Below, piece by piece: positions 1 to 12,750 of a stretch of DNA of 64,000 nt; position 1 is the first letter of the stretch, and every line of letters starts with the position of its first letter. Under the pieces are notes generated by a model, which was not told the DNA's origin, ran no database searches, and worked only from the letters and a program-made list of their open reading frames with translations. The DNA comes from Larimichthys crocea (Eukaryota > Chordata > Actinopteri > Sciaenidae): NCBI RefSeq assembly GCF_000972845.2, contig NC_040032.1, positions 10,266,334 to 10,330,333 on the forward strand, written 5' to 3'. Made by a program: the position numbers and the translations under genes.

Positions 1-55
1 GTGTTTTCCAAAAATAAAATTTCAAAACCAGACCCTCAATCCACTTTGGTAAAGT

Positions 56-236
56 CATTCTTTTATAGTTTAAAGATATATATATTTTAAGGCCCTTTTC
101 AAGCTTTATTTGATAGAGACAGCTGAAGAGTGACAGGAATGGGGAATGACATGCAGCAAAGGGCCGCAGGTCGGATTCAAACCCTGGGCCACCGCTGAGC
201 CTTCGTACACGGGGCGGACGCTCCCATTCTTTTATA
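56..236 (-). repeat. tRNA-derived SINE, 5'-truncated, with target-site duplication
   Basis: Read on the minus strand this is the same SINE as the copy at 998-1182. It has a B-box-like GGTTTGAATCC near 172-182, the 'cgtacacggggcgga' tRNA-arm region near 203-218, a body, and a tail near 91-120. The tRNA head is cut off near 224, so the A box is missing. The insert is flanked by a direct repeat: 56-71 and 225-240 share 12 exact bases (cattcttttata) and 15 of 16 overall, as expected for an L1/L2-type target-site duplication. Without an A box it should not be transcribed by Pol III. SINE identity is firm; the family name is not known to me. Confidence 0.8.
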
Positions 237-829
237 TTTTAGACAGATTTTAGAATAAATCTCCCACCTTCCAGCCATCTGTCTATCTCTGGGTGATTGG
301 CTCAGCTTCTGACTGTTTGTGGAGGCAGTTTGAGGCCAGCTGTTGACTTGTTCCTATGGAATTAGGATAAATATGTCTCTCTGGTTTCAGACTGTGGTCG
401 GTAAGTTGAACATGAGAGCTTAATTTGACAAAAAAACTGACAAAATATAGTTCTGTAGTAGTCAGTAGTTGCGTTTGTCATGTACTCCTTGTACGGATCA
501 AAGTCTAGACTGAACTCTGTCATGGTTCCTGTTGGCATTGGCAAAGCTCAGCACTGGAATAGACGTGGTACCTGTCACAATCTCTGAATCTGATTCAATT
601 CAGTTGTGAACCTGGAATCTGAAAAAGTTGTGATCCAATCCGTTAAGGCTCACAATGTAATCTGACTCATAATTAAATATGCTGTGAGCTGGCTGCTGGG
701 CAGTACAGACTATAGCAGTGAACCTAAAAAAAAAAAAAGGAATTAATTGAAATAGCATGCTGTGCAGGCAGATTCATCCTGATTTGGTTGACTTGTATTT
801 TAATTTAAGTCCAATATCTGGCAGAGGAT
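237..829. other. Unannotated intergenic sequence
   Basis: Unique-looking AT-rich sequence with a poly-A run near 727-738. I see no exon, RNA gene or recognisable repeat here. The short open frames at 362-544 (minus) and 757-1008 (plus) show no domain or splice context. Confidence 0.5.
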
Positions 830-846
830 CACACACACACACACAC
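830..846. repeat. (CA)n microsatellite, short
   Basis: About 17 bases of uninterrupted CA dinucleotide, a short simple repeat of a type very common in fish DNA. Confidence 0.9.
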
Positions 847-997
847 CTGTCCAAAATCCTGTGCACTTTACCCTTTTACCTGTGTGTGCTCTTCACACCA
901 GAGCTGCTCCAAAAGGTTCACAGCTCACACAGTGTGAGATCATTTTCAGATTTATGGTCAACGAGCAAATCTACAAACAGCATTTTTTTTTTTGTGT

Positions 998-1182
998 GGC
1001 CTTTTTGAGCTTTATTTGACAGAGACAGCTTCGGAGTGACAGGAAATGTGGAGGGGCAGAGAGATGGGGAACGACATGCGGAAAGAGCCACAGGTCGGAT
1101 TCGAACCCTGGGTCGCCGTGACAAGGACTGAGCCTTCGTACACGGGGCGGATGCTCTACCAACAGAGCTAATCGACATGCCC
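998..1182 (-). repeat. tRNA-derived SINE with intact A and B boxes
   Basis: On the minus strand this starts with a tRNA-like head. The A-box-like TAGCTCTGTTGG is at 1159-1170 and a canonical B box GGTTCGAATCC at 1097-1107. The body follows and the tail ends in the AATAAAGCTCAAAAAGGCC region at 998-1020. The body matches the truncated copy at 56-236 closely. The promoter elements look intact, so Pol III initiation is possible in principle. It is not a tRNA gene: the acceptor arm is not formed and the transcript would run into the SINE body. Flanking sequences (caaacagc / caaacatc) hint at a target duplication but are imperfect. Confidence 0.85.
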
Positions 1183-1360
1183 AAACATCTTTTTACTGAC
1201 TTCTTACTCAAAATCAGCATTTTGTATGAGTTATGTTTTTTTTTGTCCTGATTTTCAACAACGAAAAGTAAATAAATAAAAATCCAAGCTTATAATTTCA
1301 CCTCTTTCCTTGGCCTGTTTTATGGTACACAAATTTCTGCTGCTAATCGGCCTGTCCTAA

Positions 1361-1510
1361 TGCTTGTTTTATTGGTTTATTACTCTCCCTGCCTGGGCGT
1401 GATTTTATTGTCTGCTCTGTTGACTTGCTTTCTCCTGCCTGCGCCTGTAAAGCACTTTGGTCAGCTCATATTGTTTTAAATGTGCTATAGAAATAAATTT
1501 GACTTGACTA
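1361..1510 (+). repeat. 3' tail of a LINE/SINE-type retroelement
   Basis: The motif 'tgtaaagcacttt' at 1446-1458, followed by 'tgctatagaaataaattt' and then 'gacttgac', is the end structure seen in many teleost retroelement 3' tails. Only the tail is present and no coding part is visible upstream. The family assignment is from general recognition, not a database match. Confidence 0.55.
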
Positions 1511-3797
1511 TATTTACTGTATAGTTTGCAGCCTGCAGCACGGGTACGCCAGCAGCTGTTGCAACAATAAACCTCAGTTGCGTGAACGCTGTCAGCTGTG
1601 CTGCTCTTGAACTCTCAGTATTCCAACATACGAGTTAACTTTACCAATTAAAAAAGACAAACAAAGTAATTAGCTTTATTTTAGATGGTTACAGTAGGGC
1701 CATAGCTGTTAATTGGAGGGTCCCCTGAGAGCACGTGTGTTTCAAACTAAAGAGTACTAAGAATAAATGATTCCACAGCCTTTCTGTGACATCCACACTA
1801 AAATGTTGTCAGCTCTCACCTCAGGTGAAACACGACAATTGCCAAAATTGTGGATGAGACAATAAAACTTTGGTCACATGATCGCATTGTTGTCTCACTG
1901 TGGAAATATAATTTAATTGGTTATCGGGGATGGCAAGTCAACAAGGATCTAATAAAAAACTTTAGAGTCCTACTGTGGCATTAAGACATGCAGATTATTA
2001 CCCATATGGCGAACATAAACTCACACACTGCCAGGCATGCTGGCTGTTTATTTGTTCAATTTATAACCTAATTAGTCTGTGACTTTCCAGCGTAACCCGT
2101 TCGGAGGTGTAGGTCACTGGATGACGGCAAACGCGGCACGTTTCTTTAACACGGGCAACGTGATGTTCCACGTGCGCTGATCAAACGCGGTGCAGGAGGC
2201 AGCGAAGTATCTCATTATGGGACCGAGCAGCCTCCAACCTGTCTCAAATCTGTTTTTAATTCTTTCAAATGAACCCATCTCTGTCTCGGGGGGGTCTCGG
2301 ATTCATATTTATTTTTAGTCTGAGATTGTCAGAGGGAATCTTTTAGCGCATAGCTGTCAAAATGTTCCCAATGACGAATTAACTCATCTGAACCGGGGCG
2401 AGCTCGCTTGCCTCAGTGACGTTCAATATTAGATTTAGGCAGAATTTCATAAGCCGGCGTTTGTGATGTTTACTCTTTCTCCTGTTTTTTCTGTTTGCTT
2501 TGCTGGGAGCCTGAAAACAAAACCCACCTGGTCAAATTATTATCTTTAGTGTCTATTGATTGACAGGCGAGAGTGTACATCCTCAAAGTCTCAGGGAAAA
2601 TACATTTTCTCAGGCTTTAAGATGCTATACATAGACCTGTGTGTGAGGGTGGAGATCTCCTGTGATCTCAAACTTGAGTGTTCTGTCAATCCCCCTGTAA
2701 GTTTTGTTACAGCGAGGTGAATTTGGGCTGATTCGGAATGTTTCAAGTGATTCTCCGAGGATAAAACACACTTTCCTACACCTCTTCCTCTTCGTCTGGA
2801 TTCTCCACACAGTTTATTCGCAGCCCTGCCGCCAAACTACCCTCTGCAGTGCTGATAAGTCATCTTTGCTTCCCCTCCGTCCCTTGCCACCTCCAAGCTT
2901 GAACATATTTAGTCTCACTTTGCCATGTGAGTATGTACAGCTCCACACACACACCTTCATTTCCCATTGGGCCTTGATTCAGGGATGGTTCTAGGTGAAG
3001 CACCTGTTCCATGAGCGCATGCCTTCTTCACCTCAAGGCTTTTAAATGTGCAGGTTTTTGAGGATTCACAAATCGCATCTTTTTAGCAAAAACATGTGTT
3101 ACATAAAAGTTATCCGCTCACATTCTGCATCTCACACATTACTTTTGCCTCCCACACAGACCTCCCAAACCACCGGACAGCTTCTCCATCGACCGACTAC
3201 TCTGTGCTCTCTTCGTGTCTCGTGTCTTCGTGTCTCAGTTAAATCAGCATTTATACTCTTGAAACTGAATATTTGGCCTGTATTTCAAACATTTCCACTC
3301 AAATGTTTGAAAAATCTGGGATTGGTTATTAGCTGAGAGAAGGATCTGAATGTTTCTCCATTAAAAACTGGTTGAACAACTTTTCAATAGTCCAGCTTCC
3401 AAAATATTTTTCAAGGTGAGGGCAAATGCAAAGCCCACTTTTTCTTTTGTCCTTTCTTTGTCTCGTGTTCCTCTCGAAGTCCAAACCATAAAAAAGTCAC
3501 AGCTTTTGTTTAGCTCAAGGGCTGTCCTTTCTTGATTTTTATTTTTGCATCTGTTTGAGTTTAAATCACATTTCAGCCCCACAATAATAATTTGCAGTCA
3601 TTGTGGAGTTCATTATATTGATTTTAAAAAAGCCTGAGAGGATCTGAGCCACTTTGGATTCCAGTTAAGTATGAGTTATATATTTTCTTGTCAGTAGTTT
3701 GAGAACACAGTTTTCTGTTTGTGTTATTTTTCTAATTGCCTTAAGGAAGCACACCATCTTCAGCTTTAGGCTCGACGAGATCGTTCTGCGTTCAAAC
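1511..3797. other. Gene-free stretch with a small CpG cluster
   Basis: AT-rich sequence without recognisable exons. The one distinctive part is 2091-2205, where I count 14 CpG dinucleotides in 115 bases, with a CACGTG E-box at 2169-2174. The rest is unremarkable. The 96-codon frames at 2704-2994 and 3046-3336 have low-complexity, domain-free translations and I do not call them genes. Confidence 0.5.
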
Positions 3798-3895
3798 CGT
3801 CTCCCAGTATCTGCGTGGGTTCCTCCCACACAACACTCTAAATTCCCTCCCGCAACCCTGATAAGGATACGCAGTTATGAGAAATTAAGGAACAT
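3798..3895 (+). repeat. Decayed fragment of an L2-type SINE/LINE tail
   Basis: Pieces in order resemble the well-known fish repeat tail seen intact at 54640-54930: 'gtctcccagtatctgcgtgg', 'ttcctcccaca', 'ctctaaatt', and 'cgcaaccctgataaggatacgc'. The middle is deleted. Recognition rests on the order and spelling of these blocks, so confidence is moderate. Confidence 0.5.
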
Positions 3896-6800
3896 CAACA
3901 TGCAACATAATTGCAATAAAAATGAGCTTGACTTTGTGTGACTTTTCATGCACCGTATTATTAATTAACACAACATTTGTAAACACTGCCAACTACGTAT
4001 CATCTGGAGGAACGAAAAAACATCTCAAGCTCATTACATCTCCGTAAATATCTATGATTAAGACACGCATTAATACTTCATTTACCGTCTTCACAGTTCA
4101 CGGCCCTGTGAGTTATTTCTTGAATGAGTCTTTATAACATCGATATGATTTCTATTATCTTGTTGTATAAAGTCTGTTAAATAATGTACAGCAAAAAATG
4201 AGTTGTGTGTGAGCCCATATTTGATGAAGCGAGACGGATCTGGACTTTTATTTGGTTGTATGCATTTCACGGAATGTACATCAGTATGTGGATTTAGAGA
4301 AAATTTCCTTTATTCCTCTAATTCATTTTAATCCAGCACTTTCTCAACCTTAAACCTGATACCGATTCTGGTTCTCTTGGATCCACTTGAGCATATCCAA
4401 TACTTATCCTGTCAAATGAATTCAATAGGGTGGTTTTCCAAAGTCGAAATTAGGTTTGAATCCGCAGGTTAAACAGTGGGAATAAAGCTACGGTGAAAGT
4501 TTAAATAAATAATAAAGTCACAAGTTTACGCAGGATTCTTTCATCACGGGTTTCAGCTGAGCAGAGAACAGATGGTGTGACACATTACTGTGCCCCATGT
4601 GTAGCTGGGCATAGCTTGAGCAAACTCTCACAACTTGTTAAAATGAAAATGGAAATATTCGCCGACACAGGCTGCACCGTGCTTGTCAGTTTTTTCTTTT
4701 TTTTTTTTTACATATTGCAAACAAACAAGTAGTGTCCTCCTACAAGCTGGAGGAGACACGAGGTGGAGGAGCAATTGATTTACTAGAAAAAAAGAAAAAC
4801 AGCAAAGGGAGCACCTCTCTAAACTCGTCTCCTGTGGGGGATGCTTTGTGTTTGTTTTAAGCCAGTTACAGTTATTTTCTGTTCAGTGCTTATACTGTAT
4901 GCATGCATGATGCTGATGCAATATGGCCATCATCAGATCTCACAATGGAGCTCAAACAGTTGTGTCTGTAGCTTTTATGCAGAGTAAAATGCACTGTACT
5001 TCACCTCCCGTCTTTCTGTTTATCTCGTTCACCAAGGAAGGTATTTATATAGCCTGCAATATATTCTAATGTTAACTTTCATGTCATTAAGTTGTCTGCT
5101 GCTTCTTTCTCAATAGGAGAAAACTTATTTTTTCTGCATACTGTATCCTGTATGTCCTCACCTTGTGGACGGTCTCACGGTAAACTTTTTGGGGGCGTTA
5201 TTTGCAGGTCAGCATGTGCAGAACATCCACAAGACAAGAACTTTGATACTGGTTCGTTCATTGTGCTGAGCCTTGAACTATGTTCAGTGAAAATGCTTTT
5301 AAAATAATAACTATGGCATGCTTAGGGTAGGGAAATACCGTAGTTACGTATGACAAAATCCAATTACAAGTCTGTGACGGAACATTTCCTCCAATCAACA
5401 AAATATGTTGTTTGTCCTCTAGAATGACACGCAGTCACTGAGATTGCTGTTTCCACAACGTTTCGAGGTCTGAATTTCAATGTGTAGTCCAGGACCTGCT
5501 GCATGCTAAAATATGCATATGTGAATGCAGTTGAAACAATGGTTACATGTGATCTAGACATCCTTCCAGTGATTCCTTTGACCCACAAATCACCAAATCC
5601 GTGCTTACTTAGCTGTTCCGGGGGTCACTGTGCATCTTGTGGTTTGTCTGATTGTTTCATGGCTTAGAGGGACGGGGTTTGGAACAGTCAGTGACACTGC
5701 AGATATAAAGTTTGACTTGCTACTAAATCAGTAATCAGTGAGAGGTTGGTGTAGATGCTGCAGTCATCAGTTACATCAGAACTGGAGAGTATTTCCCTGA
5801 AAGAAGAGCGAAGAACGAGACTGAACATTTTTCTGGATGGTTCTTCTCCCAGCCGATTTCAGTAAGAGTATAACTGTGTTTGCCCTTGACACATGGTAAC
5901 ACAGATGGTTCATACAATCACCTGTCAAGTTTTTTTTTTTCATGTGTCTGCCCTTTTTTCAAAGAGTTTCCAATGACAGCTTTGTAGATGGTTATGGGTA
6001 ACAAACTATTTGACAAGGTCGGATTAGGGTCCTGGGGGACCCCAGACAAAAGCAACCAAACATCTGGATGGAACTATTTATTGAATTCAGGTTTGCCATG
6101 GGCCCCAATTTAAAAACTATCAGAGGGCGGTAGGGACACGTTTCTAAAATAATAGAAATCCATGTGTTTTCAGAGGGCATTAATTACATGACTAATAATG
6201 TTTTGAGAAGAAATAAGTTGGCATTCTGCCATGATGTTTCTTTACTCTTTAAATCTGTTGGTAGGATGAGAGTTAAAAAGTATCAAATATGCAGATATAT
6301 TAGGAATTTTCATATCCTCTGACGACATGGTCCAACTAAATGAAAATACAAGTGAAAGGCATGTTGTGTTTACTTCAAGTTGGAGTCCTGCCTAGACTAA
6401 TATCATGCCATGTCATGAATACATTCTGTGAAGATGCATTGCTTGTCTACTGGATGTAATAAATGAATTAAACATTGACTGTACTGTATTGTATTGCTCA
6501 GTGTCTAAGGGGATAAACAAAAATGATGTAGCCAGTAATGTTTGGTGTGTCTTATGTGTCGCATGTGTGACGAAAGTCAAAACTCACCTTGCGTGTCCAG
6601 GGTCAAGTGAAATGCATTCCCAAGCTCAGTGCTGGTTGCAGTTTAGTAAAGGTTTGCTGGTCCTGCCAAGAGGCATCGCTGTCCAAATCTCTACTGAGAT
6701 AAGATAGCTTTAAGTGATGACCAAGAAGCGGAAGGTCCTCTCACAGAAAAGCCGGATTTAAAAAGCTTTGCAGCCCTCCGGAAATACGTTCGTCTGTCTA

Positions 6801-8425
6801 TCCATCTATCCAGCTATAATATCTTCCCCTGTCTCTGTTTGTGTCTCTCACCTCCCACTATCAAAGCTCTTCAGCTTTATAGATTTATATTTGGTGCTGT
6901 CTGCGGATTGTTTTGCATGCAAATATCCGAAGTGGCTTGCCAGTTACTTTCTCTGGATCTCCTTAAGTGCAGCCCCGAACAGCATCGAGGGCCCCTGCAT
7001 TTTTTGCCTCCGTCTGTTGCTTTCCGATCTTGCTAACAAAGCGTTTGAGTTGGAGTAGGTTCGGTGTAGTGGCCAAGTTTTTAGTAGCAAATCCTTCCAA
7101 TCAGCTGTACTCAGAGCAAGTGGCATAGAGTGGGACTGTGTATGGGCTGTGCTCCAGTATCCCTGGCTTAAGTTATTTCAGATGTACGGACTGAATTCAT
7201 AGCAAGAGGGATCATTACACACTAGACGGGTATAGACAAGGCTGAGTGACTGTAATGTTCACCGCTGACTGAATGTGGGCTTTTGTTTTAAGTTATTTCA
7301 CTGCATACTGATCAGTCACTTCTAAACTCCATCTTAAAAAATAGTGCAATTTGCCTCAGACAGACGGCAGTCATGTGACATTGTTCCCATAGGAAGCAGC
7401 TGTGTGCTTCTCTTTATCGGAGGTGCGGCTTCTTTTCTCTTACGGAAATGCAAAATAATGTTTGAAATCACTTCAGATCTCACATTTCTGTCCAAGTAAG
7501 TTTTCCAAGTGCTGCCTCATTGTGTTGCACTAAGCTCGTGACTGCCTTCTGAGGCTGGAGGGCAACACTGAGCCTGTTCCGCACTTAAAAACACAAAGGT
7601 GAGATTTGTGCTTTGTACAAACCGTATTTTTTCCAGTTTCTACAGGAGAAAAAGGCTTAAAGGATGAAGACTAACTAGTTGATTTGGCAAACGTACGCCT
7701 GATTAACTGCCACCAACACGGCAACACAGAGCTGCCACGTTTCTATGGAGCCGTCCAAAACTAGACTCCTGGGTGTTGCATTCAGCAGGCTGTTAATTCT
7801 TCTTCTTAATTCTTGCTATATATCTATGACAAGAATATGAACAGCTTCATTTGAAGAAATTGCACATTAGCTTTCCATGACAAACTCTATAGCTCATCTA
7901 ACCTGTTTAAAAATTCTTATGTAACCAACTTGCTCATACAGAGAGTGCTGAAGCCGAGTGCAAGCAGAGTTGAGCAGAGTTGGAAAGCTTGGAAACGAGA
8001 GTACGAGCTGTCAGAGTCCTTGACGATCAGTGTGTTTAGTGGGTCTAGCCGACTGACTACACACACAGCCGTTTTGTTTCATATAACCTTTCACTTGTAC
8101 AGCTTTGATATTAGCCAAACAACATTCGGGTTAAGGTTGTCAGTCTGCACTTCACCTCCACAGTCAGTCTGGTTTTGCATCCAAATTAGTTGACAATGAA
8201 GCCAAAACAAGGCAACTGTATTCCTCGTGCATCTGAAAGCACCGTGCGATTAGACATTTCTCCTCAACTAATAACCTTTAAGAGGCATGCATTTTGTAAA
8301 ACGTTTGCATCAACTGTTTTCAATTATAGCTGTATGATCGTATGTGACAGTCGAGCTGAACTGAGTTTGAACTTGCCGCTGTCACAGTCTCAGTGCACGA
8401 GGCAGCAGCATTCTTTTCATTTTGT
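3896..8425. other. Gene-free stretch
   Basis: No supported gene, RNA or clear transposon. A perfect 12-bp palindrome tttgcatgcaaa at 6912-6923 contains an octamer ATGCAAAT on the plus strand (6917-6924). Open frames here are all under 100 codons with no recognisable domains. Confidence 0.5.
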
Positions 8426-8565
8426 AGTCAAGTCAGTTTTATTTGTATAATATCAGAAATTACACATTTGCCTTAAGAGGCTTTTCAGTGTATACAGGGA
8501 GGGCGTCCCCATTCGGGTAACAAAGACTCCCCAGAAATCCCTTTAACAAGAAAAAAAGGGGAAGA
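8426..8565 (-). repeat. Percomorph dispersed repeat, minus orientation
   Basis: Sequence 'agtcaagtcagttttatttg' at 8426-8445 is followed by a stretch that is the reverse of the tail at 37561-37640 (gccctctgaggc ... gggctatacaaataaaattg). A 'ccctttaacaag ... aaaaaaagggg' end follows. The element therefore points to the left. The 142-codon minus-strand frame at 8460-8888 overlaps it and is a chance opening across repeat and flank. Confidence 0.6.
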
Positions 8566-11500
8566 ATTACTTTCATTTCCTCCACCATAAACCACTTTGT
8601 GTTTAAGATACAGTCAAGTGCAGACACTGATTCACCACAGGAGTTCCCTATATTGACATTATTCAAGTCTTTATAAATTATTGAACGTATTCTAGTATTT
8701 ACTATTCCAGTATTTCTAGTATTTAAATCCTCCGTCGCAGCCACACATCCTGCTGCAGTCAGTGCACGACCACAGATAGGTGATATACTGAAGGAAATGC
8801 AAAGGTGCTTATCAACAGTAAGCTCTCTGCCAGTACACCGCTCCGTGAAGCCGGAGGCACCGAACACAAATAAACTGTAACAATGCATTTCTTCACACTC
8901 TCATAGTAACCGACTCTCTGAGTGAAAGATGTTGGAATAAAATATATACAAGCCTACTTGCACTTTAGATAACAAACATTAAATATTCATGCTATTTAAA
9001 ATACTCAAACTTCAGCTCAGCGTGTGCTCCAGTTTGAAGGCAGCTTAATTATCATTCTCAATTTGTTGCACGCCTGTTGCCGACTACACGTGACCTAACC
9101 GCTGATGTGTTTAATGTGTCAAAAATCTTTGTTGTTCACAAACACAAAAATCACAAGCCTCATTATTTCATCCATCAAATCCCAAAACTGCGAGTGCGAA
9201 AGGTTGTCTTTATCTGTGATGCTGTATGGGTTTACTGACTTCATTAGCAATGTTCTGCTTTTATTTGGAGAAAAATGATATTCAAAGTGTTGATTTCTGA
9301 CACTTTTGATTCAGTTTTGTACTCAACTCTGTGATTTAATGGGCCCTCAGGCATCAACAATCTGCATTTAAGAACTTCAGTTTATTCATCTCATCTTCTG
9401 CCAGTGTTTTAGTGGCAACTATTACAGAGGACTTTTTCAGAGGCTTTAGTCTGAAGTTTCCTAACACTTTCGAATTGCGTAAGCGTATTGAAGTGCTTTG
9501 GATAGCAGCTGAAGTCCAAGTGTGCCAAGGTTCCCTGGCAAAGTGCATGTGTCGTACACTGGTACACCGCTGTCAGCTCCGCATGTAGAATTGACAGCAC
9601 ATTGAAAAGCATTCTGTAACGAACAATGCATCTGTCTCCTCCATTTCCTCTGGGGTACACTGGCCTCCACATTTGGGCCAAAGCAGTTCTTAAAGGGATC
9701 TCTGTCAAAAGGGTTCAGTAGCTGCAGGCTGGTTTTCAAATGTAACCAACCATGCTACCCTGAGTGTATATGATAGAAATTGCATTTGAGGAAAAAATTC
9801 ATGGGAGACAGAGCTCATGCTGTGAAGGCTTCTTTAGAAATTGTCGGGAAACTGGGTCAGGGGGAATGTACAATCGCGTGGCTTCCCTATTGAAGGGAAA
9901 GAGATTACAGGGTACTGGTTCAGAGTGGAATAAAAAAAGATGAACAGAAGTATGAAAGGAATTCTGTAAAGTTCAGCAAGTTAAAAAGCAACAGGTATGT
10001 TTGTGTTTCTTAACTTAGGTTTACATTATTACATCCTTATGTCCTCCAACCTCAGCCCTTAAAGTTTAAAACATTTCGGGTGGGGGTGTAGAAAGTCTGA
10101 CTGTCACACAAGAGTCTGAGGTTCACATCGTGTCACAGGCATAAATTCCACACTTACCTTTTCATTCAACTAAAGCCCAACCTTTGCCTGACTTTAACCG
10201 AGTGTTTTAGTTGCCCACCCAGAGACAACATTCTTTATTCTCAGTAAAGTCAGTCTCAAGGTGTCTCAGACTGTGCTGTGTCGGCTCCTTAAATCTCATG
10301 TTCAATGTGTGCGATCCCTTTGGGATCTTCCATGCAATGTGGGATTTTACAGCAGTTTGTGAAGTATAAAGATGTGGATATAACGCACAGGGCAATTTAT
10401 GCACACGTATATGAATATAATGAAAGAATGTTCAGTTTACTAGACATCTAGGTTACTTGTTTCCATAAGGACTTGACATTGTTAGACCACTTTAGCCCTG
10501 TTTCTAAGCGGTATTGTTGCACTGAGGTGGAAAGCCTGTTATTATGTCAGTGTTTGATTTTGATTTAACCTCGTGAAAGTATATGGAAATATTTTTCAGA
10601 CTACTGTAAATCGACTGCATTTCAGAATCCAAGAGACTAACAGTTAAATGGGAGGTTAGAATACGGTGTTATGCTCTGCTTTTACAGTATCTTCTCTTTA
10701 CTATGACTCCTATGTGTATAATACGGCCTCTGACTATAATTATGCAACATCTTTGGGGCTATGACATGCGTTTCAGATAAGTATGTCACATCAGTTAAAC
10801 CCCCCCCCCCCCACAAAATCCAATGAATACATTAGTTATTCAAGTGACAATGTCAATTTTTTTGTCAATGAAAGTCAAGTTATAATTTTATGGAAATAAT
10901 CCAATGATATATACTCAATATATTGTCACTGTCCAATGAAAACTCATGTATGTCCACTTTAATTCTGATGCTTTTGTGTATTAATGGAATATTATGGTCA
11001 ACCTATGAAAAGACGTTTTCTGAATCGAGTCAGGCTGATGCACATGTCAATGTACGATGACCATCAACCCAGATTATGATGATTTCAATCTAAAACAGCT
11101 TTGATTAGTCCATTGTGCTATGAAGCAACATGTAGGACAGTTTACCAAGGGAGGTGGACATAAACAGGAGAATCAATTTCAGAACCACCTGCATTTCCAA
11201 TCCACGTAAATCCATTTAAAATCTTCACATGATTCACTGATGTCTGTCTAAGCATAGATTAGTGAGATATAGCGTTAGAGATGACTCATGACAGCGTTTC
11301 AGGTTTATTTGCTAACTAGTTTCTGCAAAAGAGTTTTTTTTCCCCATCCTCTTGCTTTTTTGCGTGAAAGAAAACAAGATATATTACAATATTCAAAGTA
11401 AGTTTATCAGGGAATAGACGGGGCGTTGCTGATTGGGAAGAAGAGCTTGCTGATTGCTGCCACTTGTTGACACTTTGGGCAATCTACCGGCACTTGTGTC

Positions 11501-12709
11501 ACGCTTCAGCAGACGGAGATGTATTATTATCTGTTTTATGGTGGCAGAGTAGATCCACACATTAGTAGTGGGCAATGCTGGTGCTAATGTTGCCTTGTGA
11601 GCAGCAGCTCTGACTGTAATGTCCCACAGTTGGCTGAGATGTTTAGAAGGAGAATTACAGTAAAAAGCATGTTAGATGGATATTTATATGCATATCTCTG
11701 TAACACCATGCACCAGTCCAGACCACGCTTCAAGATAAAATAATACACCCCTTCCTCTTGCACCACACATAAATATTAAACGCACGAACAAAGAAAAGCA
11801 GCACTCGTGCACGACTCCTCCAAAGTGCAAAGTACTCTCGGGAATCCCTTCCCTTTTCTGTATTGTTCTTTCCTTTGTAAACCTTTGGTTTGAAGGCCAC
11901 CATGGGCTCCCCAGTGCCGGCTGAATAAAGGGAAATCACTTGTCCTGTCATATAGATTCACCTTGCAGCCCAGCAGCAGGAAGACAGGGGAATTAAGCTC
12001 CACAGCCTGTTTGTGTTTCTCTTCCACTGCAGAGAGAAAATCCACTCACTCGAACTTCTGCACTTATCAGAAAGACGAAAGCCACATTTTGTAACTTCTT
12101 GAGACAGCAAGTCCGTCGTTTGTCAGTTTAGTTTAATGTTTATTTATACATCCCTTTATCACAACCTTTGCAAATCAAATGCATCCCCTGACTTTCTACA
12201 TCCACTGTGTGCTTGTCCCATTCCTCCATTTTCAAGTTTCTTAGCCTGGTCAGTGTTGCAGTGACAGAAGGGCAAGCAGAAGTAGCCCAAGTGCTCTTTT
12301 CCCTGGCATCTTCTTTCTGCGCTGCGTCCAGCATCGAAGGAGAAGACAACAGGGACGGAGAAATGTCAAATTATGAGGCTTCCTGCTGTTGTTGCTGTGA
12401 CTTTCCATGCTCGTTAGCCTAAAAGCGAGCTCACAGATGGTCACCTCCAATGCAAGTGGTATCCCCAGAATCAATGAAAAGCCAATTTCAGGCAAACAGG
12501 GGATTTACACCGGGGTCACACAGTGGCTAAGGCCAATAATAAACTATATATATCCAATTATTATCATTATTTCACACATGTATCACTGTGGTGGCCATGT
12601 CTGTGTAATATTTGTGCATTTGTTTGGCTTTTCTGGAGATTCCTTCCACAGTGACATTTAAGTGAGGTGGACTGCAGACTTTAAAATGTTTATAGATGTG
12701 AAATGTGAA

Positions 12710-12710
<1 letters not shown>
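8566..12710. other. Gene-free stretch
   Basis: AT-rich unique sequence. A run of 13 cytosines lies at 10800-10812. I find no exon, RNA gene or repeat family that I recognise. Confidence 0.5.

Positions 12711-12750
<40 letters not shown>
12711..12750. repeat. (GTCT)10 microsatellite
   Basis: Ten uninterrupted copies of a 4-base unit, 40 bases in total, decaying at the right edge into 'ttctgtttcc'. Length and purity suggest it is polymorphic between individuals. Confidence 0.97.

Noticed and set aside
1097..1182. Possible tRNA gene on the minus strand
   Set aside because: A and B boxes are present, but there is no proper acceptor stem and the sequence continues into a SINE body that occurs elsewhere in the window.
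8460..8888. 142-codon minus-strand open frame
   Set aside because: It overlaps a dispersed repeat at 8426-8565 and has no recognisable protein features.
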